This document shows positions 1 to 15,278 of a stretch of 64,000 nucleotides of DNA, piece after piece; position 1 is the first letter of the stretch, and every line of letters starts with the position of its first letter. Both the position numbers and the translations under genes were made by a program. The stretch is from the NCBI RefSeq assembly GCF_000143415.4, contig NW_003314323.1:872499-936498 (forward strand), given 5' to 3'. The notes under the pieces are model-generated. The model made no database searches, had not been told where the DNA came from, and saw nothing but the letters and a program-made list of their open reading frames with translations. This stretch comes from Selaginella moellendorffii. Its lineage: Eukaryota; Streptophyta; Lycopodiopsida; Selaginellales; Selaginellaceae.

Positions 1-3485
<3,485 letters not shown>

Positions 3486-3503
3486 CTTGGGGGAGTTAGC
3501 TTT

Positions 3504-3730
3504 TGTTAGGTGCCAGCTTTGACTATATGGTCAACGTTGGTCAAAGGGAAGCTCAAGGGTATATCAAGGCATGTTAGGGTAAGGGACTTAACTTACCCTA
3601 GGGCTCATAGTGGAGCAATGGTGCAATGGAGGTAGCTTAGAGGTGGTTGGGTGGTGAGGAACCTCAAGAGGAGGCATAGCGTAATCTAGGGCAACAAGCT
3701 CTTTGTCCTTTTTTGCGCCAGTTCATAACA
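3504..3730 (+). repeat. 5' LTR of the Gypsy element
   Basis: 227 bp, starting TGTTAGG and ending CATAACA. It aligns along its length with 7278-7510, including the shared blocks GGTCAAAGGGA and GGGACTTAACTTACCCTAGG. It is preceded by a G-rich polypurine-like tract (3488-3495) and followed one base later by a primer-binding site. Confidence 0.85.
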
Positions 3731-3731
3731 T

Positions 3732-3743
3732 TGGTATTAGAGG
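3732..3743 (+). other. Primer-binding site (tRNA-iMet)
   Basis: TGGTATTAGAGG starts one base after the LTR and matches 11 of 12 bases of the complement of the 3' end plus CCA of initiator tRNA-Met, a copy of which lies at 44730-44801. Confidence 0.8.
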
Positions 3744-3754
3744 AGTTGGTTGTG

Positions 3755-4724
3755 ATGGTCAACCAAGTTGAATGTTGGAATCCTATTGTCGATGGTGGTG
3801 CCGATGATGGTGCCGACGGAGTTGTGGAGATTTGGACCATTCAAGTTGTGGTTCATGAGTTGCGAGCCCTTAATCGAAATCAGCAAGAGATGCAAGACGA
3901 AATGCATGGCATGATGGATACCATATATGGGCGAGTTGAGGCACTTGAGGTTGGACGTGTTAGTGCTCCAAGTAACCCATATTTGGTAGATCGACTCAAA
4001 ATTCCAACCTTTTTTGGTGACGGTGGTGTGGACGAGTGTCTCGTTTGGCTAGCTAATGTGAAGAAATTCTTGTCTGCTAGGGGAACTCTAAATGCAAAAG
4101 CTTTAGTGGCTATTCCAATGGTTTTGCGTGATGTAGGTTTATAGTGGTGAAATTGGCTTGAGGAGTTTTGTGTTGCGGATAAGAAATTATTAGTGTCTAC
4201 CATGGATGAGTTTGAGGTTACTTTCTGATTACATTTTGCCCCCTCACTACGATGTGGAAAATGCTTGTACAGAACTTTGACATTTCCAGCAAGGGAAAAT
4301 GACGCTCAGGAACTATATTGAGAAGTTTACTCGCTTGATTAACTGTGTTCTAATAAAGGATCCAGATTAGAACAAATCATACTTCATTGATGGCCTTCAT
4401 AGTGAGAGTATGCGGCAACACTTGCATCATTCTCAGCATACAAAGAGTTTGGAAGAGCTCTTTGATGCGGCTCGTTGACTTGACAATGACAAGCACAAGT
4501 CTTGCAAGCGTTTGCGGAGTCCTTCTGTCGAAAATCATCATGATAATCACTATGGACACAAAGATGGGAACAAATACCACAAGTTGAAGTCTGTGGTAAC
4601 TACTTCAGATGCAAAGGGGTCAAAGAAGCAAAAGTTCTTTATAAAGAATTATAGACAAGGCTGTCATCATTGCGGCGAGCTTGGACACTACAAGGTTGAT
4701 TGTCCACAGCTGAAGAACAAGTAG
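3755..4724 (+). pseudogene. gag-like remnant with zinc knuckle
   Basis: From the ATG at 3755 the first segment reads to a stop at 4142 and contains a Gypsy-capsid-like stretch (PTFFGDGG followed by VWLANVKKFL). Later reading-frame pieces resume after stops and frameshifts. At 4660-4705 a CCHC zinc knuckle is intact (C-x2-C-x4-H-x4-C, CHHCGELGHYKVDC), as expected for nucleocapsid. The gene is broken and cannot give a full Gag. Confidence 0.8.
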
Positions 4725-4921
4725 TAGAGCAAGAAGAATGGCCAATCTTTTACTGACGGTAAGTCAGATACTAAAAAGTTGCAAACTTTGCAGTGTAAAG
4801 ATGACAGGGACGACCATTCCGGTCGGAGGAAGAGGTTTTTGATTGTTGCTCATCAATTCAATTGTGTGTGGAACAAGATGAAGCTTGAGGATACTCGTGA
4901 ATCAGCTTTAATGCTGGAGGC

Positions 4922-5314
4922 ATGTTCCGTGGTGGTCCAATGTGGATTTTACTAGATAGTGGGAGTGATGACAACTTTGTTTCGGCAAAGTTTGTTGCGG
5001 AGCATAGCCTGGTCACATGTGGAGTTCCTCCATACACGGTGGAAGGTGCAGCTACCTCTGCTCAACATATCAATGCTTGTGTAGAAGGGTTGAAAGTGTT
5101 GGTTGACAAGACCACACTTGTGGAGATTTTTTATCTTGCGGATATCCATCGTATGGATCTCATTCTTGGGATGTCATGGTTGGTGAAGGTGGATCCGGAG
5201 ATCAAGTGGAGCATTAATCGTGTTTTGTTAGAATATGGTGGTGTTAAAGATGTGTGGTTTGAAGAGGGAGTTCAACCTTTAATTGTTACACTCTCCACTA
5301 CATCTTTGAAGTGA
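4922..5314 (+). pseudogene. Retroelement aspartic protease remnant
   Basis: An open stretch of 130 codons carries the retropepsin active-site motif LLDSGSDDNF (consensus DSG/DTG) and, further on, DLILGMSWL, which matches the conserved ILG(M)xWL of Gypsy proteases. It lies between the zinc knuckle and reverse transcriptase, in the normal pol order, but is separated from both by stops. Confidence 0.85.
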
Positions 5315-5599
5315 GCTTGTCATAATGAAAAATCACTTTCAACTTACTTATTGTTTGTTTATGACTTGGGGGACCAAGACACGTGTGGGGGAGAAGCAGT
5401 AGTATGGGATGTACTTAATGAGCTTTCTAATATTTTTTCATTTGAACTTCCTCATGGGTTGCCTCCATTATGAGATGTGGAGCATGGGATTATATTGGAG
5501 CTGGAGACGCGGCCAATTTACTGGCATCCATTTCAGTTAAGTTATGTAGAGGAGTAAGAAGTTCAACGACACGTCAAGGAGTTACTTGAGTTAGGATTT

Positions 5600-6020
5600 A
5601 TTCAGCCAAGTAAGTCTCTATTTGGTGTTCTGGTCTTGCTTGTGAGGAAGAAGGACAGTTCAATGCAGATATGTATTGACTACCGTGCCTTGAACAAAAA
5701 GACAGTGAAGGATAAGATGCTGATGCCGCATGTGGATGATATCTTAGACAAGCTTGGTGAATCACGAATGTTTACCAAGATTGATATGAGGAGTGGATAT
5801 CATCAGATTGCAAACCAAGTAAATGTGACTAGTGCATTCGTCAAACCAAATGGCATAACTATAAACTCAAAATGTCTGAAGCTTGTGCTGAATGTTGTTT
5901 TGGAGATAAATGCATTAGAGGTATTTGGGTGTTATCTTCATGAGTTTGTGGAGATTTTCTTGGACAATATTCTTTTTTCAGCAAGAATATGGGAGTTTGG
6001 TGGATGGGATTCTCTACTAC
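5600..6020 (+). pseudogene. Reverse transcriptase remnant, active site altered
   Basis: Conserved RT blocks are visible: LVRKKDSSMQICIDYRALNK, then FTKIDMRSGYHQI. The catalytic box, normally YLDD in Ty3/Gypsy, reads FLDN at about 5957-5968, so the second catalytic aspartate is lost. The frame then diverges and the thumb, connection and RNase H domains are absent before integrase begins near 6050. Confidence 0.85.
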
Positions 6021-6029
6021 AATAGCCGT

Positions 6030-7210
6030 GTCTATTTGCCACAGGTGGATGCATTAATTACTCAAGTTTTATCCACTATCATAATCGTCTGGAGGCCAGT
6101 CATTTTGGGGGGAAGAAGATGTATGAGTTGATTAAGCACAATTTTTATTGGAGGAATATAAAGATTAATATCTTCGAGTATTGTAAATCATGTGAGCTTT
6201 GTTAGTGGGTTAAGGTGCCATGGGAGAAGTTGGGGGGACTTTTGCAACTTTTACCTATTCCTCAAAGCCATTAGTGTAGTATCTTTATGGACTTCATCAC
6301 TTGTTTGCCACAAATACAGAGGCAAAAGGAGTAAGTATGGGTCATAATGGATCGGTTGATGAAGTATATGTGGTTCTTGGCTCTTTGGAAGATTATCATT
6401 GCCTCAGACTTGGCTGTGGTCTACTTGGAGAAGGTTTTTCCAGATTTTGGTTTGCTGGAGGACATCATTAGTGATCTAGATTCAAAGTTCAAAAGTGGAT
6501 TTTGGAAGAGCTTTATGAATGTTATACATGTGACTTTGAAACTCTCAAGTGGTGATCATCCTCAGATGGATGGGCAAACTGAGTGTGTGAATCAGGTGGT
6601 GGAAGATATGTTACGTTGTAGCATTGGTCAAAGGCAAGGACAATGGGATCTTTATCTTCCGTTAATGCAATTTACTTACAACAATAGCCAACACAGTGGA
6701 ATCAAGCTAAATCCTTACCATGCCATGTTTGGAAAACATTGCCAAACAATGGTGAAGTTGGGATTGCATTTTAGTAAGGATGTTCAAGATAAGCTTGATT
6801 CTGAGGCAATTGATTTGGCTATAGAACTTGATGAGATTCTGGTGGTGTGCAAATGGAATTTGCAGGTAGCTAAGAATAAAGTGGAAAAGTTTGCTAATGA
6901 GCATCACCAATTCCGGGAATATAAGGTGGGTGATCTTGTCTTTGTGTGAGTGATCTTTCTGTCAAATGAGTGGCAGAACACCTTGGTGCCTTTACAGACA
7001 AGGAAGAGTGACAAACTTTCCCATCGATATGCTGGTTCATATAAAGTGCTGGAGCATATTGGTAAAGTGGCTTATCAGGTGCAGATGCCAGCTAGGGTGA
7101 AAATTCATCTAGTATTTTATGTCAACCAGTTGAAAGGTATATTATCTCGGAGTGACGGGCTTAATGCCTCCTTGATGTATACAGCTGTGGAAGATGGACC
7201 AAGAGCTTGA
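6030..7210 (+). pseudogene. Integrase remnant with C-terminal tail
   Basis: 6085-6205 encodes, with frameshifts and stops, an HHCC-type N-terminal zinc region (FGGKKMYELIKHNFYW, later CKSCELC). 6347-6949 is open and covers the catalytic core: ISDLDSKFKSGFWKSF, then GQTECVNQ and ending with the tail typical of plant Gypsy integrase (FREYKVGDLVFV). A stop at 6947 interrupts the frame before 6950-7210, which continues with the C-terminal domain (HRYAGSYKVLEHIGKVAYQV). The dinucleotide state and stops show decay. Confidence 0.85.
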
Positions 7211-7262
7211 GCAAAGTTCCCTAGAAACCAGTACAACTCGTCCTTAGGACAAGGACTTTATT

Positions 7263-7277
7263 GGGGGGGGGAAGAAT
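7263..7277 (+). other. Polypurine tract before 3' LTR
   Basis: A run of G followed by GAAGAAT sits directly against the TG of the right LTR, as expected for the plus-strand primer of reverse transcription. Confidence 0.75.
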
Positions 7278-7510
7278 TGTTAGGCACTAACTTTGACCAT
7301 GAAGTCAACATTGGTCAAAGGGAGGCTCAAGGGTATATCAAGGCATGTTAGAGTAAGGGACTTAACTTACCCTAGGGCTCACAACGGAGAGGCGGCGTAT
7401 TGGCTTTTGAGGTAGCTCGGGGGTGGTTGGGTGGTGAGGAATCTCAAGAGGAGGTGTAACATAATCTAGGGCAACTAGCTTTTTGTCTTTTCTTGTGCCG
7501 GTTAATAACA
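7278..7510 (+). repeat. 3' LTR of the Gypsy element
   Basis: 233 bp, homologous to 3504-3730. Unusually it is followed by a second primer-binding-site-like sequence (7512-7523, TGGTATTGGAGC), so it could equally be the 5' LTR of another, truncated copy. Confidence 0.85.
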
Positions 7511-8034
7511 TTGGTATTGGAGCCCTATTCGATTCTCATGGTTGACAAGTGGGGTAAGAATATTTTGAAGGAATATCCAATATGGTGGATCTAAAGAGAG
7601 AACCAAAGTTTGGTAGACCCTAAGAGAAGGACCATGGTGACTAGAGGGTAGCCTAAATATGATCATGGACAATCATTCCCTAACAAGGGGAGGATTATGA
7701 GGCACTAAGTTAGGATAATAGGATAAAGAAAGGGCCTTGCAATCAAGTGATCACCCCTTTAGTCAGTTGGCTTAGGGTGTAAGGGATAGGATCTTAATAG
7801 CTTTTGAACACTTCACCAAATTATCCCACTTATTAATTCATATTCATGATAGTCTTGAATTCCTCAATAGTTATATCATCACCCCCTATGTAATGTAGCC
7901 TTTCTTGACCAAAGTAGTTTCACTGGAGTCCAACCCCCACACTTTCTTTACTATACTTTTGGAAATCCCTCCCCACCTGCTCCCGGGGGACAATTGCTTT
8001 GGGTTTTCACCCCATGACTTGTATTAGTATTTAG
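7511..8034 (+). other. Retroelement-derived flank
   Basis: The first 14 bases repeat a primer-binding site and the next part has no recognisable coding capacity. At 7685-7710 a purine tract (AAGGGGAGGA) followed by TTATGAGGCACTAAG resembles the junction polypurine tract/LTR start of the neighbouring element (GAAGAATTGTTAGGCACTAAC), so this may be a short internal remnant plus a further LTR fragment. Confidence 0.45.
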
Positions 8035-8039
8035 ACTTG
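8035..8039. other. Target-site duplication, left copy
   Basis: ACTTG directly before the left LTR, repeated as ACTTG at 15278-15282 directly after the right LTR. This fixes both element ends. Confidence 0.9.
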
Positions 8040-9170
8040 TGTCGCGCATGTGACTTCAGGTATCGAAAGTTACCTGTTGGCTAGTCCTTACGGACACTCT
8101 TACCTTACTACCATGATGGCAGGAGGTCGGTATTGCTGGGCCCATTATCAGTCTCCGCCTAAGCTAGTTGAGAAACTGGTCTTCGCGTGTGCACTTGACC
8201 AAATGAGCATAAGGAAGGAATTCCTAAGTGTCTATTTAGTCAAACATACTTGACCTGGTTAGAGAAACTCATTCGTTGATTTGCACTTGCTAGTGTTGGG
8301 AACCCCCGCAATATTGAGATTGGTCCCTCAATATTGCTAGATGATAGCTTACCGTGTTTGCCAAACACCCTCGCTATCATGCCCTTTGTGTTGGTCTCAT
8401 TTCGGTCCCAAATGCTATTTATGGAAAGTGTCCAGATTTGCTCGTTTGGCATATCTTCGGAATGTAGAGATTGTCCTGAACACAATGGTGTTCGTCCCGT
8501 GCCCAAATTCGCACTCTAGGGACATTCCATATTTAGTAAGTTTCGAGCTTGTCCCAGAGACTAACTCCTGATACTAAAGGAGGCTTGGGGTGAAAGCCCA
8601 AAGCGTGTGTTCCTCAAGGGGGGGGGGCTGTGGGGGGTTCCAAATGTATAATAGGGATAGTGGGTAGGTTGGGCATGGCCGACCAACCTAAGGCATAGTC
8701 TAGCTCCCGCTTGCGTGCCTGTCCTTGTTCTGCGTCCGGCTTGGGTCTAAGCCCAAGTTCCATTCCATGCTAGTTGGTGGAGTACCCATATCCTCACGTT
8801 AGGCCACCGGTATGCCGAAATAGCGCCAGACTCCGTTTGGCTCCGTTTTGTGTGCTGGTCCTGGCATTGGGATGCTGGTTGCTCCAGGACTGTTCCAAGT
8901 CGCTCCGGGCTCCTGTCCCTACGCTCCTTGGGCTTTATGCTCGGGAGTTGCTCCGTGGTTCGGTTCTGTCACTCCTCGGCTCCATGCTTGGGAGTTTGGC
9001 ACCGTTCCTTCGTTCAGTGGCCCAAGGCCCTGAACCTCGGGTTCCTGTGGACACGTGGCATGGACACGTGGCATCTGTCACGTGGCACAAAGAGGGTTTA
9101 GGTTCCGCTTCGTGGTGTTATCCTATGGTAAATCACCATAGGATAAAGGGTCAAAACCACGTGCGCTACA
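8040..9170 (+). repeat. 5' LTR of the LARD-like element
   Basis: 1131 bp. It contains a TATA-like stretch (TATAATAG, about 8648), a poly-G run at 8620-8628, and four CACGTG palindromes near its 3' end (9052, 9065, 9079, 9158). The ORFs inside it are duplicated in the other LTR and are not genes. Confidence 0.95.
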
Positions 9171-9172
9171 TT

Positions 9173-9184
9173 TGGTATCAGAGG
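9173..9184 (+). other. Primer-binding site (tRNA-iMet)
   Basis: TGGTATCAGAGG starts two bases after the LTR and matches 12 of 12 bases of the complement of the acceptor end plus CCA of the tRNA-iMet at 44730-44801. Confidence 0.93.
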
Positions 9185-12100
9185 ATGAGTCTCAGCGAGT
9201 ACTATACAATGAGATTGGGCAACTAGTCTTGTTGCATACGCAGAGATGAAAACGATGATCCGAGTGGGTACACGTTTGGGTGCAAAGACTTCGCAAACGT
9301 TCCTTGGGTATGGTTTTGATTACCTTTTGTACCTAATAATGTGAGCTTGCTCTTGGGCTCATAGGATGGATTTGAGATGCTTCGTTAGCACAAGTTTACA
9401 CTTGGGCTCGTGTGTGAGGCACATTAGCAACTCGAGGTTACACTTTGAGTTGGCAGGATTAATGTTAGCCTATCGGTGGTTCCATAAATTGTTCCATGTA
9501 CCGTGGGTGAAAGCAAACCTCCTTGGGTTTGCTATGAGTGGCAAATAGGCTGGTCCGTAGCTGTTTAGCACGGCACTAGTAGATCCTTCCTAGGCATGAT
9601 TACAAGTGGATCAATAAAGACTATAGGGATTAGTCTATTGGTTCAAGTAATCATTGCCGTGCTCTCTTATAAACTTTTCTTGGATTGGACTGAAGGTAGT
9701 GCGAACGCAAGCTTGAAGTGTAGTCAAAGATGAGACCGAAAAGAGAGTTGTCGGGGACGAAGGATCAAACACATAAATCATCTTCTCTTTTGGAGAGATG
9801 GTTTGCAACGAGGGGTGATTCATTGCTCGTGTTCACATCATGCAATCAAAAGCCCCTACCTTGATGCATGTTGGAAATGATGGTCTTGTAAATGGTGAGT
9901 CATGGGATGGATAACGGTGAAGCGCTAAACCATTTTGTCTAGGCTTGCTATTGGAAGACTTGGGTTACAATGCTCAATTCTTTTCCGGGGAACCTAACTA
10001 TTGCTCCTGGAGTAGCTTGGTGTTGGGTTAAGTTTTGAGTTTGATCGGATAGTGAGTGGCATGAGCTTGTCTGTGTTGTGAACAAAAGTTAGTGGTGTTG
10101 GGTGTTGTAAATCTCTATCGGTAGAGTGTGGCATTTATGTTGCATTCTGTCAAGTTGAGTTGGCACTTGATATTCATGTAAACCTTTGAAGTAATGACAT
10201 TGGCATTGTTCGTGGTGTTGCTCAATTGATGATCAAATCATTGTGATACTTATATCATATCTATGTGATAATGAGCAATGTGTTTACGAAGTTGCCTGGT
10301 TAAATGATGATCAACCCCAAAGTGGTTGATGGTGAAGCTAGTCTACTTGCATAAAGTAGCATTGTAGTAGCTTTGACTGGATTCTCGTTGGTGGTCCATT
10401 ATGCTAAGCTTAAGTTGGTTCCTTGTTTCCTTGAGTTTGCCCACTAAGGTGTTGGAAAAGGGTTGTAGCATTTAGTTGCTATAGCTCATTAATTGATCCG
10501 TTAACACTTAGAGTAGATTGTTGGATGGAGAAGATGTGTAGTTGGGGCATTGACATCATTAGCACTTGTGTTAGTGGAAGTGGTATTGTTACTTCGAGTG
10601 ATAAGGAATTTTCCTTAGAGCTTGATTTTTCATGTTATTTTTCTTGTTAGTGTTTTAGCTTCACATTGGATCTTGAAGGTAATTGAAGAAAAGTGTTAGT
10701 GCAATGTGAATATCCGAAGATGTGGTCTTCGTGATCAAGCTTTAGATGTTCATTTTGCATTTTGCGGATGTCGGAGTTGGATGTCGAAAGTATGGGCAAA
10801 AAGATGTTCGAGGCTTAAGCATACTATGGGTCATGAGAATTTGTGTTGAGGTGAACCTATGTGAAGTTGTTAGTAGAAAGAAGTTGGTTGAGTCTTGAAA
10901 GTTTGTATCCCTGGACTGAGAGTCATTCTTTCTCTAGGATGGAAATTTTCCACAAAATTTTCTTAGACTTTTCCAATGGCTGATCTGTTGATCACTTTGC
11001 CGAAAACCATTCCATTTTCGTAAGCCAATACAAACTAGTGAAGGGGTTGGAGTTGACTTCGGTTGGCTTAAACCTTGGTAGGTAGTTTGTATGATGTGAC
11101 CCAGAAGGGATGTTAACTTTTAGGGCTAAGGCAATTGAGTTGGATAGAGTCTGGAGTTAGTGTAGAAAAGTGGCCGTTGCACTTTTCCAGAAAGGTGACC
11201 CTTGTGCCTTTCTTTTGTGGCGTTATGCTTGGTGGCAAGTTGCACTTTGCATTTTGTTAGACTCTATGAGAGTAGTGAGCTCTCACTGATCTTGACTTGG
11301 TCTTGGTGGCCCTGCACCTTGGCTGAGGATGGTGATGTTCAACTTAGTTGTTTGAGTTTGAGATGTTGGTACCCGTACTGTAGTTTTGTCTATGAGGAGG
11401 TTGTGTACCGATATGGATCCATCTCATGGTCTTCACTTTAGTTTCAGCTAAGTGTTAATCATGCATAGCTAGCCTCTTCAAGGCATGCTCAGAGCTATTG
11501 GCTAAATGCATTAGTGAGCTTATTGCAGTTGAGTTGGATTCGAGTGGTCATTTAGTTTGTGCTTGTCAATGAACTTTTATCTCATACCGAAGGTATCACG
11601 TTCATGTTGGACAAGTGTATGACTAAATGACGTGAGTTTAGTGTTTGGGTCTCATGAAAGCAAGTTGAAAAAAAGTAATGGTTAGTTGCTTGGCAACTAG
11701 TGATTGCTTGTAGACTTTGTCAAGGACTGTTGACACTTGCTTCACTCGATGAAGATTTATCAGTGATGGGCTGGCTTTACCGAATGGGGTTGCGGAGGAT
11801 CGTGTCGTTAGACTTACATGGGTTTTCCATGTTGGCATGTCGACTCTACCTCTGTTGATATCATTTGGTTGCATTTAGTTTGTGGTGTTGGATTTCATGG
11901 AGTCTTGGATGTGGAGATTCACTCCTTGAGGAAGTGTTATCTGTGACTGAGTATTGTTGAGAGATTGGTCTCGGATACTAAGTAAAGTATCTCTGACTTT
12001 GGTGAGCTTGGTTGCTAGAGAGCTTTGGGTGGTGATACACTCGTGCTTTCTTCTAGCTTTGTTCTAGTGTTGGTAGCACTAAAGTGATGCCTTGTCGTTG

Positions 12101-14149
12101 ACATTGTTGATGTTGAGATTTCAGTGAAATGAGATGTCTCTCCATAGAATTGATATTGAGTGTCATTAGTCTCGATGAAAATAGTGTTGATGATTTGGCT
12201 ATGACTTTGTGTTATTGGCATTCGTGCATTTACTAGTTAGCAACTGTCTTGACGTTCACATGAACTGAGTGGCAAGTTTGAGTTAGTTGTGTTCTAGACG
12301 AGATTATTTAGTAGGGGTTGAGATTTGAGCTTTTCCTTGAAAAGTGATTTAGTCATGGACTATACTAACTCTACAAGTGGGAGAGTTAGTGATCAATATT
12401 GGAATATTTGAATCCTTATTGGATTTGAGTTGAAATATATCGATCATTGATGATTCTTCTTGTGCTTGTTATGATGTGAGTTACATCTTGCTATAGATGG
12501 ATTCATGGAGGATCGTTTGATGATCACTTGTTGAGCATAGCTTTGTTATGCTTAGCTTTTGGATTGATGCAGACATGCTCTTCATTAGCTTTGCATTATG
12601 AAGTTTAGATTATAGATGTGTTGAGGAGGATATTGTGGGTTGTACCATGATTTCTTCTTTAGCATTGACGTTAGTCCATGCGAGACTCGTGATCATTATT
12701 AGGCAAGACTTGGCTATAGACTTCTTCGAGCTTTTGGTTATTTGAGTTTTCATGCTCATTGTTCCATTTGTTAGGAGTTGTTGGGGGAAGGCATTTTGGC
12801 TCATTAGCTTCGATGTTGACGTTAGTCTTTGCATCTAGCAATCATTGGTGATGATTGACTATCATCTAAGATAGTTGATTATCCTTGTCAAGAGTTTTGC
12901 TTGATTATTGTTGGTATAGAATGATTTGCTGTTCTTCGGGATAGTAGATTCTTTCTTCGATGATGATTATGCATTTCTCTATTGATAGGATGATTGATGA
13001 TCTTTTATGGTGGTTAGTTGTTCTCTTTGATGGCTTGTGGCTTTTCGCAATATCACATGTTCTTTGTGATTTGCTTTGGATTGGTCTCTTGGGTTTGAGA
13101 CATCAGTAGGATGTTGCTGACACTTGCTTAGGCAACTTCAGTTCTTTAGTATTGTTGACCGGGATCTATTTAGATTGGCTTTTGCGATAATTGGCATGAA
13201 CGAGTGTTTGTTGGTTTTACCATATTCATTCTGTTCTGTTGATCATTGCTTGAGTTAGTTCTGATAGATTGGGATGTTATTACCTTTGGGTGATACATTC
13301 GCAAGCATTGTGCTTGTTAGTCAATGATACTTTGTGTTCTTTGAGTTATCTCTTGAAAGTTGTTATCTTACTGTCTGCTATCTTCGGTAGTTAAATTTCA
13401 TCATTGAATTTCCTTAATGATATACTTGCTATTGAATTTTGTTGGATGGTGCATCCTGTGTTTACCACTTATGATGATCTTGGTGGTTCCTATCCTATAA
13501 TACTAGTTTATCAGATGATAACTTGCTTGGAATACTTTTGTGTCCTAATATAAGATATACTCACTGATAATTAAGACTCTAAGATATCATTGTTTCTGAC
13601 TTTGATATTGTTCATCTATTGATCTTTGAAGTTTGGGCCAGTAATAGGCAGATTGGCTTTGGCACTTTGTGTGCATGTTGAAATCTTTAGTCATGGGGTA
13701 GCTACTGTCGACTGGTCACATAACCCGCCTCTTTGTTGATGTTCCTTATTCCGTTGAAAGGGCGTGACCGTGTAAACAACTCTCACTGCCTGTTTACAGT
13801 AGTCTATCTAAACCTTACCGACGGGTTTGGTTTCTTTGCTTAGGAGGGTTGGGGCCTCTGGCTTCTCTCTCTATGTCCTTGCGGGCAGGGGCATATCACA
13901 CTTTTGTAGTTGGGTGACACCCAGAGCAGCAGGGGTGGTTGACTCCGTTGGTCATTTCCTTGTCGGCGACGGCCAGAAGGTGTCTGAGCTAGTAGCGCAT
14001 CCGCGTTAGACAAAGAGGTTGCCTCCTAACTCATTTAAGTTGGTGCATTTCTCACATAGTGTGAGTACCGTGAACTTTTTCTGGAGTTGTTTCCTTGGCG
14101 GTATTCTAGACTCGAGTATGCATCGACGAGGACGTCGATCTTCCCTAGC
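9185..14149 (+). other. Internal region without coding capacity
   Basis: About 5 kb with frequent stops on both strands. The plus strand is noticeably rich in T and G and poor in C over most of its length (for example 10000-13500). No retroviral protease, reverse transcriptase, integrase or zinc-knuckle signature was seen. The last 400 bases before the polypurine tract are less biased. Confidence 0.7.
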
Positions 14150-14158
14150 GGGGGAGAG
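14150..14158 (+). other. Polypurine tract
   Basis: GGGGGAGAG abuts the TG of the right LTR at 14159. Confidence 0.85.
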
Positions 14159-15277
14159 TGTCGCGCATGTGACTTCAGGTATCGAAAGTTACCTGTCGGC
14201 TAGTCCTTACGGACACTCTTACCTTACTGCCACAATGGCAGGAGGTCGGTATTGCTGAGCCCATTATCAGTCTCCACCTAAGCTAGTTGAGAAACTGGTC
14301 TTCGCGTGTGCACTTGACCAGATGAGCATAAGGAAGGAATTCCTAAGTGTCTATTTAGTCAAACATACTTGACCTGGTTAGAGAAACTCATTCGTTGACT
14401 TGCACTTGCTAGTGTTGGGAACCCCCGCAATATTGAGATTGGTCCCTCAATATTGCTAGATGATAGCTTACCGTGTCTGCCAAACACCCTCGCTATCATG
14501 CCCTTTGTGTTGGTCTCATTTCGGTCCCAAATGCTATTTATGGAAAGTGTCCAGATTTGCTCGTTTGGCATATCTACGGAATGTAGAGATTGTCCTGAAC
14601 ACAATGGTGTTCGTCCCGTGCCCAAATTCGCAATCTAGGGACATTCCATATTTAGTAAGTTTCGAGCTTGTCCCAGAGACTAACTCCTGATACTAAAGGA
14701 GGCTTGGGGTGAAAGCCCAAAGCGTGTGTTCCTCAAGGGGGGGGGGGCTGTGGGGGGTTCCAAATGTATAATAGGGATAGTGGGTAGGTTGGGCATGGCC
14801 GACCAACCTAAGGCATAGTCTAGCTCCCGCTTGCGTGCCTGTCCTTGTTCTGCGTCCGGCTTGGGTCTAAGCCCAAGTTCCATTCCATGCTAGTTGGTGG
14901 AGTACCCATATCCTCACGTTAGGCCACCGGTATGCCGAAATAGCGCTAGACTCCGTTTGGCTCCGTTTTGTGTGCTGGTCTTGGCATTGGGATGCTGGTT
15001 GCTCCAGGACTGTTCCAAGTCGCTCCGGGCTCCTGTCCCTACGCTCCTTGGGCTTTATGCTCGGGAGTTGCTCCGTGGTTCGGTTCTGTCACTCCTCGGC
15101 TCCATGCTTGGGAGTTTGGCACCGTTCCTTCGTTCAGTGGCCCAAGGCCCTGAACCTCAGGTTCCTGTGGACACGTGGCATGTGACACGTGGCACAAAGA
15201 GTGTTTAGGTTCCGCTTCGTGGTGTTATCCTATGGTAAATCACCATAGGATAAAGGGTCAAAACCACGTGCGCTACA
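14159..15277 (+). repeat. 3' LTR of the LARD-like element
   Basis: 1119 bp, near-identical to 8040-9170. Most differences are C/T or G/A transitions, as expected from methylated cytosine decay. It lacks 13 bp containing one of the CACGTG boxes of the left LTR, and its G-run is one base longer. Confidence 0.95.
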
Positions 15278-15278
15278 A

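Larger units (their letters stand above)
3504..7510 (+). mobile_element. Degenerate Ty3/Gypsy LTR retrotransposon
   Basis: Two related LTRs (3504-3730 and 7278-7510, both TGTTAGG...TAACA) flank an internal region with, in order, a gag-like segment, a CCHC zinc knuckle, an aspartic protease, part of a reverse transcriptase, and an integrase with a C-terminal chromatin- or DNA-binding tail. The order PR-RT-IN is that of Ty3/Gypsy (Metaviridae). The internal region is broken by many stops and frameshifts, and the part between RT and integrase where RNase H belongs is missing. The LTRs differ at many positions, so the insertion is old. I found no target-site duplication: GCTTT precedes the left LTR and TTGGT follows the right one. 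The element cannot be autonomous. Confidence 0.9.
8040..15277 (+). mobile_element. Complete non-coding LTR retrotransposon (LARD-like)
   Basis: LTRs at 8040-9170 and 14159-15277 begin TGTCGCGCA and end GCGCTACA. The element is flanked by a perfect 5-bp target duplication, ACTTG (8035-8039 and 15278-15282). A primer-binding site for initiator tRNA-Met (9173-9184) and a polypurine tract (14150-14158) lie at the expected junctions. By eye the LTRs differ at about 16 positions plus one 13-bp indel and one G-run difference, about 1.5 percent, so insertion was recent. The 5 kb between the LTRs contains no ORF longer than 79 codons and no gag or pol motif I could recognise on either strand. This is the structure called a large retrotransposon derivative, presumably mobilised by proteins from an autonomous partner. 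Confidence 0.92.

Noticed and set aside
8050-9226. Several ORFs in the left LTR, repeated at 14019-15408
   Set aside because: They occur in identical form in both LTRs, overlap each other in several frames and have no conserved domain; they are chance frames of repeat DNA.
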